A stretch of DNA of 64,000 nucleotides. Source: Streptomyces albireticuli (GTDB lineage Bacteria; Actinomycetota; Actinomycetes; Streptomycetales; Streptomycetaceae). The notes below the pieces were generated by a model that did not search any database, had not been told where the DNA came from, and was given only the letters and a program-made list of their open reading frames with translations. A program made the position numbers and the translations under genes. The DNA is taken from the NCBI RefSeq assembly GCF_021228125.1, contig NZ_JAJQQS010000020.1, forward strand, positions 1 through 64,000. Reading direction: 5' to 3'. Positions 1 through 8,627 of the stretch are shown piece after piece (the stretch's first letter is position 1; the number at the start of each line of letters is the position of its first letter).

Positions 1-164
1 ATACGGCTCGACAAACCCCCACCCCTCGTCCGTCAGTTGCGCACGCGTCATGTGCACTGGACTACCGGTTCCGCCCTCAGAGCGAGGGCGGAACCGACAA
101 ACTGATCACGACTCGATACACGCCCTAGGCTCGCCCCCACCACATCCTCCCGGGAGTCAACGCC

Positions 165-2867
165 ATGTCAGGGCCTCAGCGTGAACAGAACGCAGCCGCC
201 GCCCTGTTCGAGCGTGAGCTTGAACTTGAGACAGCGGAACAGGCGGTGCACCGCCTGTGCGGGCACGTGAGTGAAGGGAGGAGCCGGCTCGGCGGACTTC
301 TGCTCTACAGCGGCGAAGCGGGCCTGGGCAAAACGTCGTTGCTCTCCGAGGTGCGCCGCATCGCCACCGAGACGGAGCGCTGCACCGTGCTCTTCGCGCG
401 CGGCAGCGAGTCCTCGCGCTCCGTCCCCTTCAATGTCGTGCGCCAGCTCCTCCAGCCGGCCCTCGCCCCGATGACCACCGCCGCCCGGCAGGACCTGCTC
501 AGCGGCTGGTACGACATCGCCGGCCCCGCTCTCGGCATCTCGCCGCCCACCGGTCCGCAGGACCCGCAGGGCGTGCGCGACGGACTCGACTGGCTGGTCA
601 CCCAACTCGCCATGAAGGGCGACCCGGTGGTCGTCATCATCGACGACGTCCACTGGTCCGACGCGGAGTCGCTGACCTGGCTCACCTCCTACGCCGTACG
701 GCTGCGCGAGATGCCGCTGCTGGTCGCCCTCTCCTACCGTCCGAACGAACTGCCCGACCACACCCCGGCCTTCCGCGACCTCGTCGAGGGCCGCAGCGTC
801 CGCCCGGTGGAGCTGCGCAACCTCACGCCCGACGCGGTCGCCGGCCTGGTGCAGACGGCCTTCGACGGCAAGGCGGACGCCCCCTTCTGCCGTGAGGTCT
901 GGGCCGTCACCGGCGGCAATCCCTACGAGGCCGTGGAGTTGATCGCCAAGGCCCGGGAGCGGGACCTCAAACCGCTCGACGAGTCCGCCGCGCTCCTGCG
1001 GGCCCTCGGCGCCGCCGCCCGGGGCACCGGTCTCGTGGCCCGTCTGGACGGCCTGGGCAACGCCGTCACCCGGTTCGCCTTCGCCGCCGCCGTCCTCGGC
1101 ACGGAGATCTCGCCCACCCTCGCCGCGAACCTCGCGGGCATGGGCCCGGCACAGGGCGCCGACTGCGCGGACAAGCTGCGCAAGGCCCGTATCCTCACCG
1201 GCGTCAGCCAGCTGGAGTTCGTGCACCCCTTGATCGCCACCGCGGTCTACAGCGCGATCCCCGCGGCCACCCGCACCGCGATGCACGGCCAGGCCGCCTG
1301 GGCCGTCTCCGAGGCGGGCCAGGGCGCCGCCGTGGCCTCCCGCCATCTGCTGGAGGTCCACCCCGACCACGACCCCGAGCTGGTCGAACAGCTGCGGGTA
1401 GCGTCCCGCGAGCATCTCGCCGTCGGTGCCCCCGACGCGGCGCGCCGCTGCCTGGAGCGCGCCCTGAGGGAGCCCCCGCCCGAGGAGGAGCGCGCCTCCG
1501 TCCTCTACGAGCTGGCCTGCTCCACCCTGCTCACCTCGCCGTCGACCACCATCAACCACCTCAAGTCCGCCCTGGCCCTGCCGCACCTCACCGAGGAACT
1601 GCGCGTGGACGCCACCTACCGCCTCTCCCAGGTGTACGCCCACAACAACCAGCTCAAGGAGGCCGCCGAGGTCCTCTCGGTGCAGGCGGCCCGCACCCCG
1701 CCGGGCGCGGGGCGGATGCGGCTCCAGGCCGCCCACTACCTCTGGAAGGGCATCCAGTCCGAGGAGGTGGACGCGCCCGCCCGGTCCCGGCGGATCTCCG
1801 AGCTCGCCGACCACCTGCGGGGCAGGGACGACGCCGAGCGGGCCCTGCTCGCCATCCGCGCCTTCGACGGCGTGATCCGCGGCGAGGACGCCGTCCAGGT
1901 CCTCGACCGGATCGAGCGCGCCCTGGTGGACGGCCGGCTGGCCGACGGCATGAGCTGGACCAACACCGAGTGGGGCTTCGAACTCCCCAGTATCGTCGGC
2001 ATCAGCTTCCTCTACACCGACCGGCTCGACCGCGCAAAGGAGCTCTTCGAAGAGGCCATCCGGGCCTTCGAGATCTCCGGCTGGAGCGGTATCCACCTCG
2101 CCTTCGCCCATGACTTCCTCGGCTACGCCCACCGCCGCCTAGGTGACCTCAACCAAGCCGAGAAGCTGCTGCGCGAAGGACTGCGGCTGGCCTACCGGCT
2201 CGGCCCGGGCCTGCCCATCCAGTGGGACGGCACCTGCATGCTCATCGACACGCTGCTCGCCCGCGGCGATGTGGAGGAGGCGCAGGTCGTCGCCGACGAG
2301 AACGGCTTCCGGCCGCCCTACACCCCGGCGGTCGTCCTGCCCGACGCCATGTGTCTCGCCGGACGCCTGATGCTCGCGCAGGGGCGGCGCAAGGAGGCCG
2401 TCGCCGAACTGGAGGCGGCCGGGCGCAGACTGGAGGAGCGCGGACGGCACAACACCGTCTGGGCACCCTGGGCCCTCGATCTGGCCGTCGCGGTCGCGCC
2501 CGACGACCCGGAGCGCGCCCGTACGCTCTCGACCCAGGCCGTGCGGCACGCCGCCCGGTTCGGCACGGACTCCGCGCTCGGCGAGGCGCTGCGCATGGCG
2601 GCCAAGGTCGCGGAGCCGGAGGACGCCCTGAAGATGCTGGACCAGTCCGTGGGGCACCTGCGCAAGTCCCCGTGCAAGTACGAGTTCGCGGCCGCTCTGG
2701 TCGACCACGGCGTGGCGCTGAACGCCGCCGGTCGTACGGCCGAGGCCGAGGGGCGGCTGCGCGAGGGCCGGGAGGTCGCCGAGACCTGCGGTGCGCACGG
2801 TCTGGTCCGTACCGCCGGCGCGCTGCTGCCCGACGCCGTGTGCGAGGAGGCCGAACCGGCGGGCTGA
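165..2867 (+). CDS. AAA/STAND-type ATPase with TPR-like repeats, lacking a LuxR domain
   Basis: The 900-residue protein starts with an AAA_16-type nucleotide-binding module. A Walker A (GEAGLGKT) lies at residues 50-57 and a Walker B (VVVIIDD) at about 155-161. The rest, from about residue 400, is helical and TPR-like. This matches the N-terminal and central parts of LAL (large LuxR) regulators, but the protein ends LLPDAVCEEAEPAG with no helix-turn-helix, so it cannot bind DNA as a classical LAL protein does. The ATG is preceded by GGGAG. The gene stands alone and converges on ku. A signalling or scaffold ATPase role is inferred; no substrate can be named. Confidence 0.85.
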   Translation: MSGPQREQNAAAALFERELELETAEQAVHRLCGHVSEGRSRLGGLLLYSGEAGLGKTSLLSEVRRIATETERCTVLFARGSESSRSVPFNVVRQLLQPALAPMTTAARQDLLSGWYDIAGPALGISPPTGPQDPQGVRDGLDWLVTQLAMKGDPVVVIIDDVHWSDAESLTWLTSYAVRLREMPLLVALSYRPNELPDHTPAFRDLVEGRSVRPVELRNLTPDAVAGLVQTAFDGKADAPFCREVWAVTGGNPYEAVELIAKARERDLKPLDESAALLRALGAAARGTGLVARLDGLGNAVTRFAFAAAVLGTEISPTLAANLAGMGPAQGADCADKLRKARILTGVSQLEFVHPLIATAVYSAIPAATRTAMHGQAAWAVSEAGQGAAVASRHLLEVHPDHDPELVEQLRVASREHLAVGAPDAARRCLERALREPPPEEERASVLYELACSTLLTSPSTTINHLKSALALPHLTEELRVDATYRLSQVYAHNNQLKEAAEVLSVQAARTPPGAGRMRLQAAHYLWKGIQSEEVDAPARSRRISELADHLRGRDDAERALLAIRAFDGVIRGEDAVQVLDRIERALVDGRLADGMSWTNTEWGFELPSIVGISFLYTDRLDRAKELFEEAIRAFEISGWSGIHLAFAHDFLGYAHRRLGDLNQAEKLLREGLRLAYRLGPGLPIQWDGTCMLIDTLLARGDVEEAQVVADENGFRPPYTPAVVLPDAMCLAGRLMLAQGRRKEAVAELEAAGRRLEERGRHNTVWAPWALDLAVAVAPDDPERARTLSTQAVRHAARFGTDSALGEALRMAAKVAEPEDALKMLDQSVGHLRKSPCKYEFAAALVDHGVALNAAGRTAEAEGRLREGREVAETCGAHGLVRTAGALLPDAVCEEAEPAG

Positions 2868-2872
2868 CGGAC

Positions 2873-2886
2873 GGCCCCGCGGGGCC
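2873..2886. terminator. Short GC palindrome between convergent genes
   Basis: GGCCCCGCGGGGCC is a perfect 14-bp palindrome between the stop of the ATPase gene and the stop of ku. It could act as a weak bidirectional terminator; the stem is short and has no U tract. Confidence 0.3.
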
Positions 2887-2894
2887 CACGGCGC

Positions 2895-3899
2895 TCAGGA
2901 AGCGCGGCGGCCGGTCTTCTTCGCCGCCGTCTTCTTGGTGCTCTTGGCCGTGGTGCTTCCCGCTGCCGTGCTCTTCGCCGTCGTCTTCCTCGCCGTCGTC
3001 TTCTTCGCCGTGGCGGACGGGGACTTCGCGGACGCCGTGCTCTTCTTGGGCGCGGCGGCCTTCTTCGTGGCCCCGCGCGCCGGTTTCGCCGCCGGTGCCT
3101 TCTTCCCGGCCTCTCCCTCCGGCGTCTTCTTTCCCGCGGAGTCGATGGACGCCTGGAGCGCGGCCATCAGGTCGATGACGTTGTCGGGCGCGGGAGCCGT
3201 CTTCTTGCGGGGCACGGGGCGGTCGGACAGATGGGCGTCGATCAGTTCGCGGAGGGCGACCTCGTACTCGTCCTCCTGCTCCTCGAGGTCGAAGTCCTCG
3301 GAGAGCGTGTCCATCAGGCTGGTGGCCATCTTCAGCTCCTGCGGACGCACGGTGACCGAGCCCGGAGGGGCCAGATCGCCGCTGTCGCGGACCTCGTCGG
3401 GCCAGTACATGGTGTGCAGGGTCAGCAGGTCGCCGTGGACGCGCAGCAGCGCCAGCGACTCCCGGGTGCGCAGCGCGATCTTGGTGACGGCCACCCGGTC
3501 GGTCTGCTTGAGGGTCTCCCGCAGCAGGACGTAGGGCTTGTTCGCCGCCGCGCTCTCCGGCGCCAGGTAGTAGGAGCTCGCCAGCTGGAGCGGGTCGATG
3601 CGGTCGGAGTCGACGAAGGCCAGGACGTCGATGAGCTTCTTGCTCGGCAGCGGCAGCCCCGCCAGCTCGCCCTGGGTGACGACGGCGGTGTGGCCCTCGT
3701 CGTCCTCGAAGCCCTTGGCGATGTGCTCGTAGTCGATCTGCTCACCGCACACGTCGCAGACGCGCTTGAGGTGGATCCGTCCGCCGTCCTTGTCGTGGAC
3801 CTGGTGCAGCCGGACGCCGTGCTCCTGGGTCGCGGCGTACAGCCGGACCGGCACGGACACCAGCCCGAAGCCGATCGCACCTTTCCACATGGTTCGCAT
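2895..3899 (-). CDS. ku: Non-homologous end joining protein Ku
   Basis: This is a bacterial Ku homodimer subunit that binds double-strand DNA ends and recruits LigD. The N-terminus MRTMWKGAIGFGLVSVPV is the family signature, followed by the Ku core to about residue 230 with a CxxC pair in CDVCGE. The last 80 or so residues form a low-complexity Lys/Ala/Thr tail (KKTTARKTTAKS type), the extended basic tail common in Streptomyces Ku that helps hold DNA. GGAGGG lies 9 nt before the ATG. It is divergent from ligD-pol with only 32 bp between start codons, so both promoters must overlap. Confidence 0.95.
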   Translation of the reverse strand: MRTMWKGAIGFGLVSVPVRLYAATQEHGVRLHQVHDKDGGRIHLKRVCDVCGEQIDYEHIAKGFEDDEGHTAVVTQGELAGLPLPSKKLIDVLAFVDSDRIDPLQLASSYYLAPESAAANKPYVLLRETLKQTDRVAVTKIALRTRESLALLRVHGDLLTLHTMYWPDEVRDSGDLAPPGSVTVRPQELKMATSLMDTLSEDFDLEEQEDEYEVALRELIDAHLSDRPVPRKKTAPAPDNVIDLMAALQASIDSAGKKTPEGEAGKKAPAAKPARGATKKAAAPKKSTASAKSPSATAKKTTARKTTAKSTAAGSTTAKSTKKTAAKKTGRRAS

Positions 3900-3931
3900 A
3901 GTTTGTTCCCTCCACGGGGAATTCCTACCTT

Positions 3932-4834
3932 ATGCCCGCATCCTCGGACCGGCAGGCGGTGGAGATCGAGGGGCACCGGCTGTCCCTCTCCCACCTCGAC
4001 CGGGTGCTGTTCCCCGCCTCGGGCCACACCAAGGCGCAGGTGCTGCACTACTACGCCCGGGTCGCAGGGGTACTGCTGCCGCATGCCACCGGCCGGCCCG
4101 CCTCCTTCGTACGCGCCCCGGAAGGTCTCACGGGCCAGAGCTGGGTGGCCAAGAACCCGCCGGGCGGGGTGCCCGGCTGGGTTCCCGTGGTGCCGGTCGA
4201 GCACCGGGAGGGCGTCACCGAGCAGGTCGTGATCGACTCCGCCGCCGCGCTGATCGCCATGGCGAACCTCGGCGCGTACGAGGTGCACGTCCCGCAGTGG
4301 ACGGCGGCGGGAGGGCCCGACGCGCACGACCGCCTCGTCCTCGACCTGGACCCGGGGCCCGGCGCCGACCTGGTGCTGTGCTGCCGGGTCGCGCAGCGGT
4401 TGCGTCAGCTCCTCGCGGACGACGGCCTGACCGCCCACGCCGTCGTCTCCGGCTCCAAGGGGCTGCACCTCTACGCCGCCCTGAGCCCCACGCCCGGCAG
4501 GGCGGCCTCCGCCTACGCCAAGGAGCTGGCCGGCCGGATGCAGGGGGAGCACCCGGGGCTGGTGGTCGCCTCCATGGCCCGCGCGGCCCGCCGGGGCAAG
4601 GTGTTCATCGACTGGTCGCAGAACGCGAGCGCCAAGACCACGGCCGCGCCCTACACCGTCCGGCTGCGCGACCGCCCCGGTGTCGCCGCGCCGGTCGGCT
4701 GGGACGAGGTCGCCGCCTGTACGAGCACCGGCGAGCTGGCCTTCACACCGGAGGAGGTGCTCGACCGGGTCGCCGCCCACGGCGACCTGCTGGCGCCGCT
4801 CACCGGGGACGACACCCGTCGTCCGCTGCCCTGA
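3932..4834 (+). CDS. ligD: LigD-type polymerase (primase-polymerase domain protein)
   Basis: This is a stand-alone PolDom of the archaeo-eukaryotic primase family, which fills gaps, often with ribonucleotides, during end joining with Ku. All catalytic features are visible: the metal-binding D138-L-D140 in LVLDLDPG, the nucleotide-binding SGSKGLH at 173-179, and the third Asp (D227) in VFIDWSQN followed by PYTVR. At 300 residues it matches the isolated polymerase domain, without ligase or nuclease parts. The ligase domain is encoded separately just downstream on the opposite strand, so LigD is split here, as is usual in Streptomyces. It probably shares a promoter region with ku. Confidence 0.93.
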   Translation: MPASSDRQAVEIEGHRLSLSHLDRVLFPASGHTKAQVLHYYARVAGVLLPHATGRPASFVRAPEGLTGQSWVAKNPPGGVPGWVPVVPVEHREGVTEQVVIDSAAALIAMANLGAYEVHVPQWTAAGGPDAHDRLVLDLDPGPGADLVLCCRVAQRLRQLLADDGLTAHAVVSGSKGLHLYAALSPTPGRAASAYAKELAGRMQGEHPGLVVASMARAARRGKVFIDWSQNASAKTTAAPYTVRLRDRPGVAAPVGWDEVAACTSTGELAFTPEEVLDRVAAHGDLLAPLTGDDTRRPLP

Positions 4835-4850
4835 GCGGCCGGCGGACGCC

Positions 4851-5804
4851 TCACAGCCGGGTCAGGTCGGGGCGCAGCCGGTGCCAGGTCGGGTGGCGCA
4901 GATGGCCGGCCGGGGTCCAGCCGGAGAAGGTGACCTCGGCGACGAGCCGGGGCTCGACCCAGTGCGCGCCCGCCACCCCCGTGGGGCCCGCGAAGGGGGA
5001 CGCGGGGCGGGCCAGTACGTCCAGGTAGCGGGCGAGGTCGCGCCGCTCGCGCTCGGACAGCCCCGAGCCGACGGAGCCGGTGAACCGCAGGCCGCCGGGT
5101 TCGTCCAGCCCGGTGAGGACCGCTCCGGGCAGCCCGGTCAGCGCGCCCTTGCCCTCCGCCCAGCCGCCGATGATCACATCGATGGTCGTCACATGCTTCG
5201 TCTTGCGCCACTCGGGTGAGCGGACGCCCGGGAGGTAGAGCGAGGAGAGCCGCTTCGCCAGGACGCCCTCGAAGCCGCCCTTGAGGGTGGCGTCCCACGC
5301 CCGCCTGCCGTGCCCCTCCATATAGGCGGGCACCGACCAGTGCGTACCGCCCAGGCGGAGCCCGGCCAGGACGGACCGGCGGTCCCGGTAGGGCAGCTTG
5401 AGGAGCGACCGGTCGTCCAGATGCATGATGTCGAAGAGCATCAGGTGGACGGGGTACTCCATCGCCAGCTGGGCGGCGCGGCGCGGGTTCAGCACGCCCA
5501 TCCGGCGCTGGAGCAGCCCGAAGTCGGGCCGTCCGTGGGCGTCGAGGACGACGACCTCGCCGTCGAGCACGGCCGCGTGGCGGCGGAACCGCTCGCCGAG
5601 CGCCCGGAGCTCCGGGTAGGTCGCGGTGGCGTCGTTGCCCGTCCGGGTGGTGAGGCTCACGCTGCCGTCGCCGGGCGCCGTGACGACGCAGCGTACGCCG
5701 TCCCACTTGACCTCGAACGCCCACGCCGCCTCGTCCCCCGGGGCGGGCAGCGGGCCGGGGGTGGCGAGCATCGGCTGGATCACGGGGATCGTGGCGTGGC
5801 CCAT
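4851..5804 (-). CDS. ligD: ATP-dependent DNA ligase (LigD ligase domain protein)
   Basis: This 317-residue ATP-dependent ligase has the adenylation and OB-fold domains only. The nucleotidyl-transfer lysine is K33 in motif I (KWDG). Motif III is seen as LDGEVVVLD near 79-87, motif IV as EGVLAKR and motif V as WRKTK. It would seal ends processed by the Ku and polymerase proteins encoded next door. It lies 60 nt downstream of the PHP nuclease gene on the same strand and converges on the polymerase gene with 16 nt between stops. Confidence 0.93.
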   Translation of the reverse strand: MGHATIPVIQPMLATPGPLPAPGDEAAWAFEVKWDGVRCVVTAPGDGSVSLTTRTGNDATATYPELRALGERFRRHAAVLDGEVVVLDAHGRPDFGLLQRRMGVLNPRRAAQLAMEYPVHLMLFDIMHLDDRSLLKLPYRDRRSVLAGLRLGGTHWSVPAYMEGHGRRAWDATLKGGFEGVLAKRLSSLYLPGVRSPEWRKTKHVTTIDVIIGGWAEGKGALTGLPGAVLTGLDEPGGLRFTGSVGSGLSERERRDLARYLDVLARPASPFAGPTGVAGAHWVEPRLVAEVTFSGWTPAGHLRHPTWHRLRPDLTRL

Positions 5805-5847
5805 GTCTCCGATGATCAGGGGGAGCCCGGCCGCGCGCAGGTCGGCG

Positions 5848-5864
5848 CCGCCGCCCGGCGGCGG
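5848..5864 (-). terminator. GC hairpin after the PHP gene
   Basis: CCGCCGCC and GGCGGCGG are 8-nt complementary arms immediately after the stop of the PHP gene. The very short loop and lack of a U tract make it a weak terminator candidate, so read-through into the ligase gene is likely. Confidence 0.25.
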
Positions 5865-6887
5865 TCACCGGGAGCGGGTCCACTCCAGGAGCTCGTCGGC
5901 GGTCCAGGTGGTGATGATCCGCTCGGCGGGCACCCCGCACTCCTCGGCCCGGGCGCAGCCGTGGATCTGCCAGTCGAGCTGGCCGGGGGCGTGCGCGTCG
6001 CTGTCGACGGAGAACAGCGTGCCCGCGTCAAGGGCCTCGCGGATCAGCCGGCGCGGCGGGTCGAGGCGCTCGGGGCGGCTGTTGATCTCCACGGCGGTAC
6101 CGAAGCGGGCGCACGCGGCGAAGACCAGCGGCGCGTCGAACTCCGATTCCGGGCGTCCCCGGTCGGCCAGCAGCCGTCCGGTGCAGTGCCCGAGGACGTC
6201 GACGAGCGGGTTGGCGACGGCCGCGACCAGCCGGCGGGTCATGGCCTCGGCGTCCATCCGCAGCTTGGAGTGGACGGAGGCGACGACGACGTCCAGCTCC
6301 TCCAGCAGTTCCGGCTCCTGGTCGAGCGATCCGTCGGCGAGGATGTCGCACTCGATGCCTGTCAGCAGCCGGAAGCCGCCGCCCCCGGCGGCCAGCAGCT
6401 CGTTGACCTCCGCGACGACGGCGAGCTGCGCGCGCAGCCGTTCGGGGGAGAGGCCGCGGGCGATCGTCAGCCGGGGGGAGTGGTCGGTGAGCACCGCCCA
6501 CTCGTGCCCGAGGCCGCGGGCGGCACGGGCCATGGCCTCGATCGGGCTGCCGCCGTCGGACCAGTCGGAGTGCAGGTGGCAGTCGCCGCGCAGCGCCGCG
6601 CGCAGGGTCTCGCCGCCCTCCGTGAGCGGCTCGGCGGCTTCCTCCTCCAGCCGCGCCAGATAGCCGGGGACGGTGCCGGCCAGGGCCTCGGTCACGACGG
6701 CGGCGGTCTTGGGGCCGATGCCCTTCTCCCGGGTGAGGGTGCCGGATTCGGCGCGGCGGCGGAGTTCCGGGGCGGGGAGGGCGGCGATGACGTCGGCGGC
6801 GGTGCGGAAGGCTTTGACGCGGTAGGTGGGGGCCTGGGCGCGTTCGAGGAGGAAGGCGATGCGGTCGAGGGCGTCCAGGGGGTCCAT
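5865..6887 (-). CDS. PHP-domain phosphoesterase with N-terminal helix-hairpin-helix (PolX-like)
   Basis: The 340-residue protein has an N-terminal helix-hairpin-helix region (EKGIGPKTA, about 54-62) like that of family X polymerases and a C-terminal PHP metal-dependent phosphoesterase. Metal ligands are visible in order: HLH 104-106, TDH at about 134-136, GIECD, SVHSK, LGHCTG and DSDAH. The nucleotidyltransferase palm of true PolX is absent. It would remove phosphates or 3' blocks from DNA. With the ligase downstream, a role in end processing is inferred. I chose the ATG at 6887 (MDPLDALDR); the frame stays open far upstream but that part looks non-coding. Confidence 0.9.
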   Translation of the reverse strand: MDPLDALDRIAFLLERAQAPTYRVKAFRTAADVIAALPAPELRRRAESGTLTREKGIGPKTAAVVTEALAGTVPGYLARLEEEAAEPLTEGGETLRAALRGDCHLHSDWSDGGSPIEAMARAARGLGHEWAVLTDHSPRLTIARGLSPERLRAQLAVVAEVNELLAAGGGGFRLLTGIECDILADGSLDQEPELLEELDVVVASVHSKLRMDAEAMTRRLVAAVANPLVDVLGHCTGRLLADRGRPESEFDAPLVFAACARFGTAVEINSRPERLDPPRRLIREALDAGTLFSVDSDAHAPGQLDWQIHGCARAEECGVPAERIITTWTADELLEWTRSR

Positions 6888-7187
6888 GGGGTCGCCTTTC
6901 GCCGCGTGCGGGTCGATTCCACGGTGCGGGACGGCGGGGCGGGGCGCATGTGGTGGCGGGGGGCTTTTGCCTGCCTGTGATTTCCGTAACGGGGCCGCGT
7001 CCCCGGCCTCGGCGTCCGTTCCGCGCTGCCGCGGTGTCCTCAATCGTCGGCCGGCCGGAGTTCGCCCAGGTCGGCTGACTCCTGTGGCAACCGCGTTCCG
7101 GCCCGTCAGGTCAGGAACCGCGCCCCGGCGCCGCCACGCCCGGGTGAACCGTGCGTATCCCCCTTGCCGGAAGGGGAGGGTCCGGGC

Positions 7188-8624
7188 ATGCGTACGTCTG
7201 GCGAGAGCCCTGCCCGTGACAGCCGGCCCCATGACGGCCGTACCCGTGCCGTCGTGCTCGGTGGCGGGATGGCCGGGCTGCTGGCCGCCGCCGTGCTCGT
7301 CCGGCACGTCGACGAGGTCGTGGTCGTCGACCGGGACCTGATGCCCGCGGGGCCGCTGCCCCGCAAGGGGCTGCCGCAGGCCCGGCACGCGCACCTGCTG
7401 ATGTCCGGGGGCGCGCGGGCGGTGGAGTCACTGCTCCCGGGCGCCCTCGACGGGTGGGTGAGCGCGGGCGCCCGGATGAGGGCGCTGCCGACGGGGCTGG
7501 TGGCCCTGGGCCCCGGCGGCTGGTTCCCGCGCTGGCCCGGCGCGCAGTACCTCCTGGCGTGCACCCGTGACCTGCTGGACCTGGTTGTCCGCGCGCGGGT
7601 CCTGGCCCTGCCCGGCGTCGTGCTGCGGGAGGGCACCGAGGCGGTCGCCCTGCTCGGCGACGTCCGCCGGGTCACGGGCGTACGGGTCCGGGACGCCGGT
7701 ACCGGCGCCGCCGAGACGTTGGAGGCCGATCTGGTCGTCGACGCCTCCGGGCGGGGCTCGCGGGCCGCGCGCCGGCTGACCGAGCTGGGGCTGCCGGTCG
7801 TCCACGAGGAGACCGTGGACTCCGGGCTGGTCTACGCCACCCGGATCTTCCGGGCGCCGCCGGAGTCCGAGCGGTTCCCGGTGGTCAGCGTCCAGGCCGA
7901 CCCGCGCCTGGGGGGACCCGGCCAGGGCGCCGTGCTGGTCCCCGTCGAGGGCGGCCGCTGGCTGGTCACCACCTCCGGCACCCGGGGCGGGGAACCCTCC
8001 GGGGAGGCGGGGGAGTTCGAGCCGTTCCTCCGCGCCCTGCGCGACCCGCTCATCGCCGACCTCATCGCGCGCGCCGAGCCCCTGACGGAGGTGGCGCTCA
8101 CCCGGAGCACGGTCAACCGGCGCCGGTTCTTCGAGCGGCTGCCCGCGCCGCCCGAGGGGTTCGTCGCGATGGGGGACGCCCTCGCGACCTTCAACCCCGT
8201 GTACGGGCAGGGCCTTTCGGTGGCGGCCCAGAGCGCCGTGGTGCTGCGCGACGCCCTCGCCCGGCGGGGCGTCCGCGCGCCGGGGCTGGCCCCGGACCTC
8301 CAGCGGCGGCTCGCCCGCGCGGCGAGCGGCCCCTGGGACCTGGCCACCGGCGAGGACATCAACTACCCCGGCGCGATCGGCGCGCCGCCGCCGGCGGCCG
8401 CCAAGCTGCTGCGCGGCTACGTCCAGCGGCTGATGCGGACGGCCACCGGCGACCCGGTGGTGCTGAAGGCGCTGATGGACGTGATGACGCTGTCCGCGCC
8501 GCTGACCGAGCTGCTCAGACCGTCCGTGGCGCTCTGCGTCGCGCGCGGCCCCGGGCGGGCGGGCCGGGGCGGGCCGCCGATCACGGCGTCGGAGCTCGCG
8601 CTGTGCGGGCTGCCGCCGCGCTGA
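7188..8624 (+). CDS. FAD-dependent monooxygenase/oxidoreductase
   Basis: This 478-residue flavoprotein is of the p-hydroxybenzoate hydroxylase / geranylgeranyl-reductase superfamily. The dinucleotide-binding motif VLGGGMAG is near the N-terminus. A central VVDASGRGS and a C-terminal GDALATFNPVYGQG motif contact FAD, as in the family. The substrate is unknown. The ATG at 7188 follows GGAAGGGGAGGG at good spacing; an in-frame TTG at 7164 lies on that ribosome-binding site and is rejected. It converges on the lipase maturation factor gene with only 3 nt between stops. Confidence 0.88.
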   Translation: MRTSGESPARDSRPHDGRTRAVVLGGGMAGLLAAAVLVRHVDEVVVVDRDLMPAGPLPRKGLPQARHAHLLMSGGARAVESLLPGALDGWVSAGARMRALPTGLVALGPGGWFPRWPGAQYLLACTRDLLDLVVRARVLALPGVVLREGTEAVALLGDVRRVTGVRVRDAGTGAAETLEADLVVDASGRGSRAARRLTELGLPVVHEETVDSGLVYATRIFRAPPESERFPVVSVQADPRLGGPGQGAVLVPVEGGRWLVTTSGTRGGEPSGEAGEFEPFLRALRDPLIADLIARAEPLTEVALTRSTVNRRRFFERLPAPPEGFVAMGDALATFNPVYGQGLSVAAQSAVVLRDALARRGVRAPGLAPDLQRRLARAASGPWDLATGEDINYPGAIGAPPPAAAKLLRGYVQRLMRTATGDPVVLKALMDVMTLSAPLTELLRPSVALCVARGPGRAGRGGPPITASELALCGLPPR

Positions 8625-8627
8625 GGG

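Noticed and set aside
2900..3120. Repetitive TTCTTCG-rich stretch
   Set aside because: It encodes the Lys/Ala/Thr-rich tail of Ku on the minus strand, a known feature of the family.
7030..7080. Second copy of the intergenic palindrome
   Set aside because: Only one arm is partly conserved (TCCTCAATCGTCGG); no complementary arm follows, so it is not listed as a feature.
5865..7394. Longer PHP protein of 509 residues
   Set aside because: The upstream 169 codons are arginine- and proline-rich, overlap the divergent FAD oxidoreductase gene and lack a domain; the family start MDPLDALDR fits position 6887.
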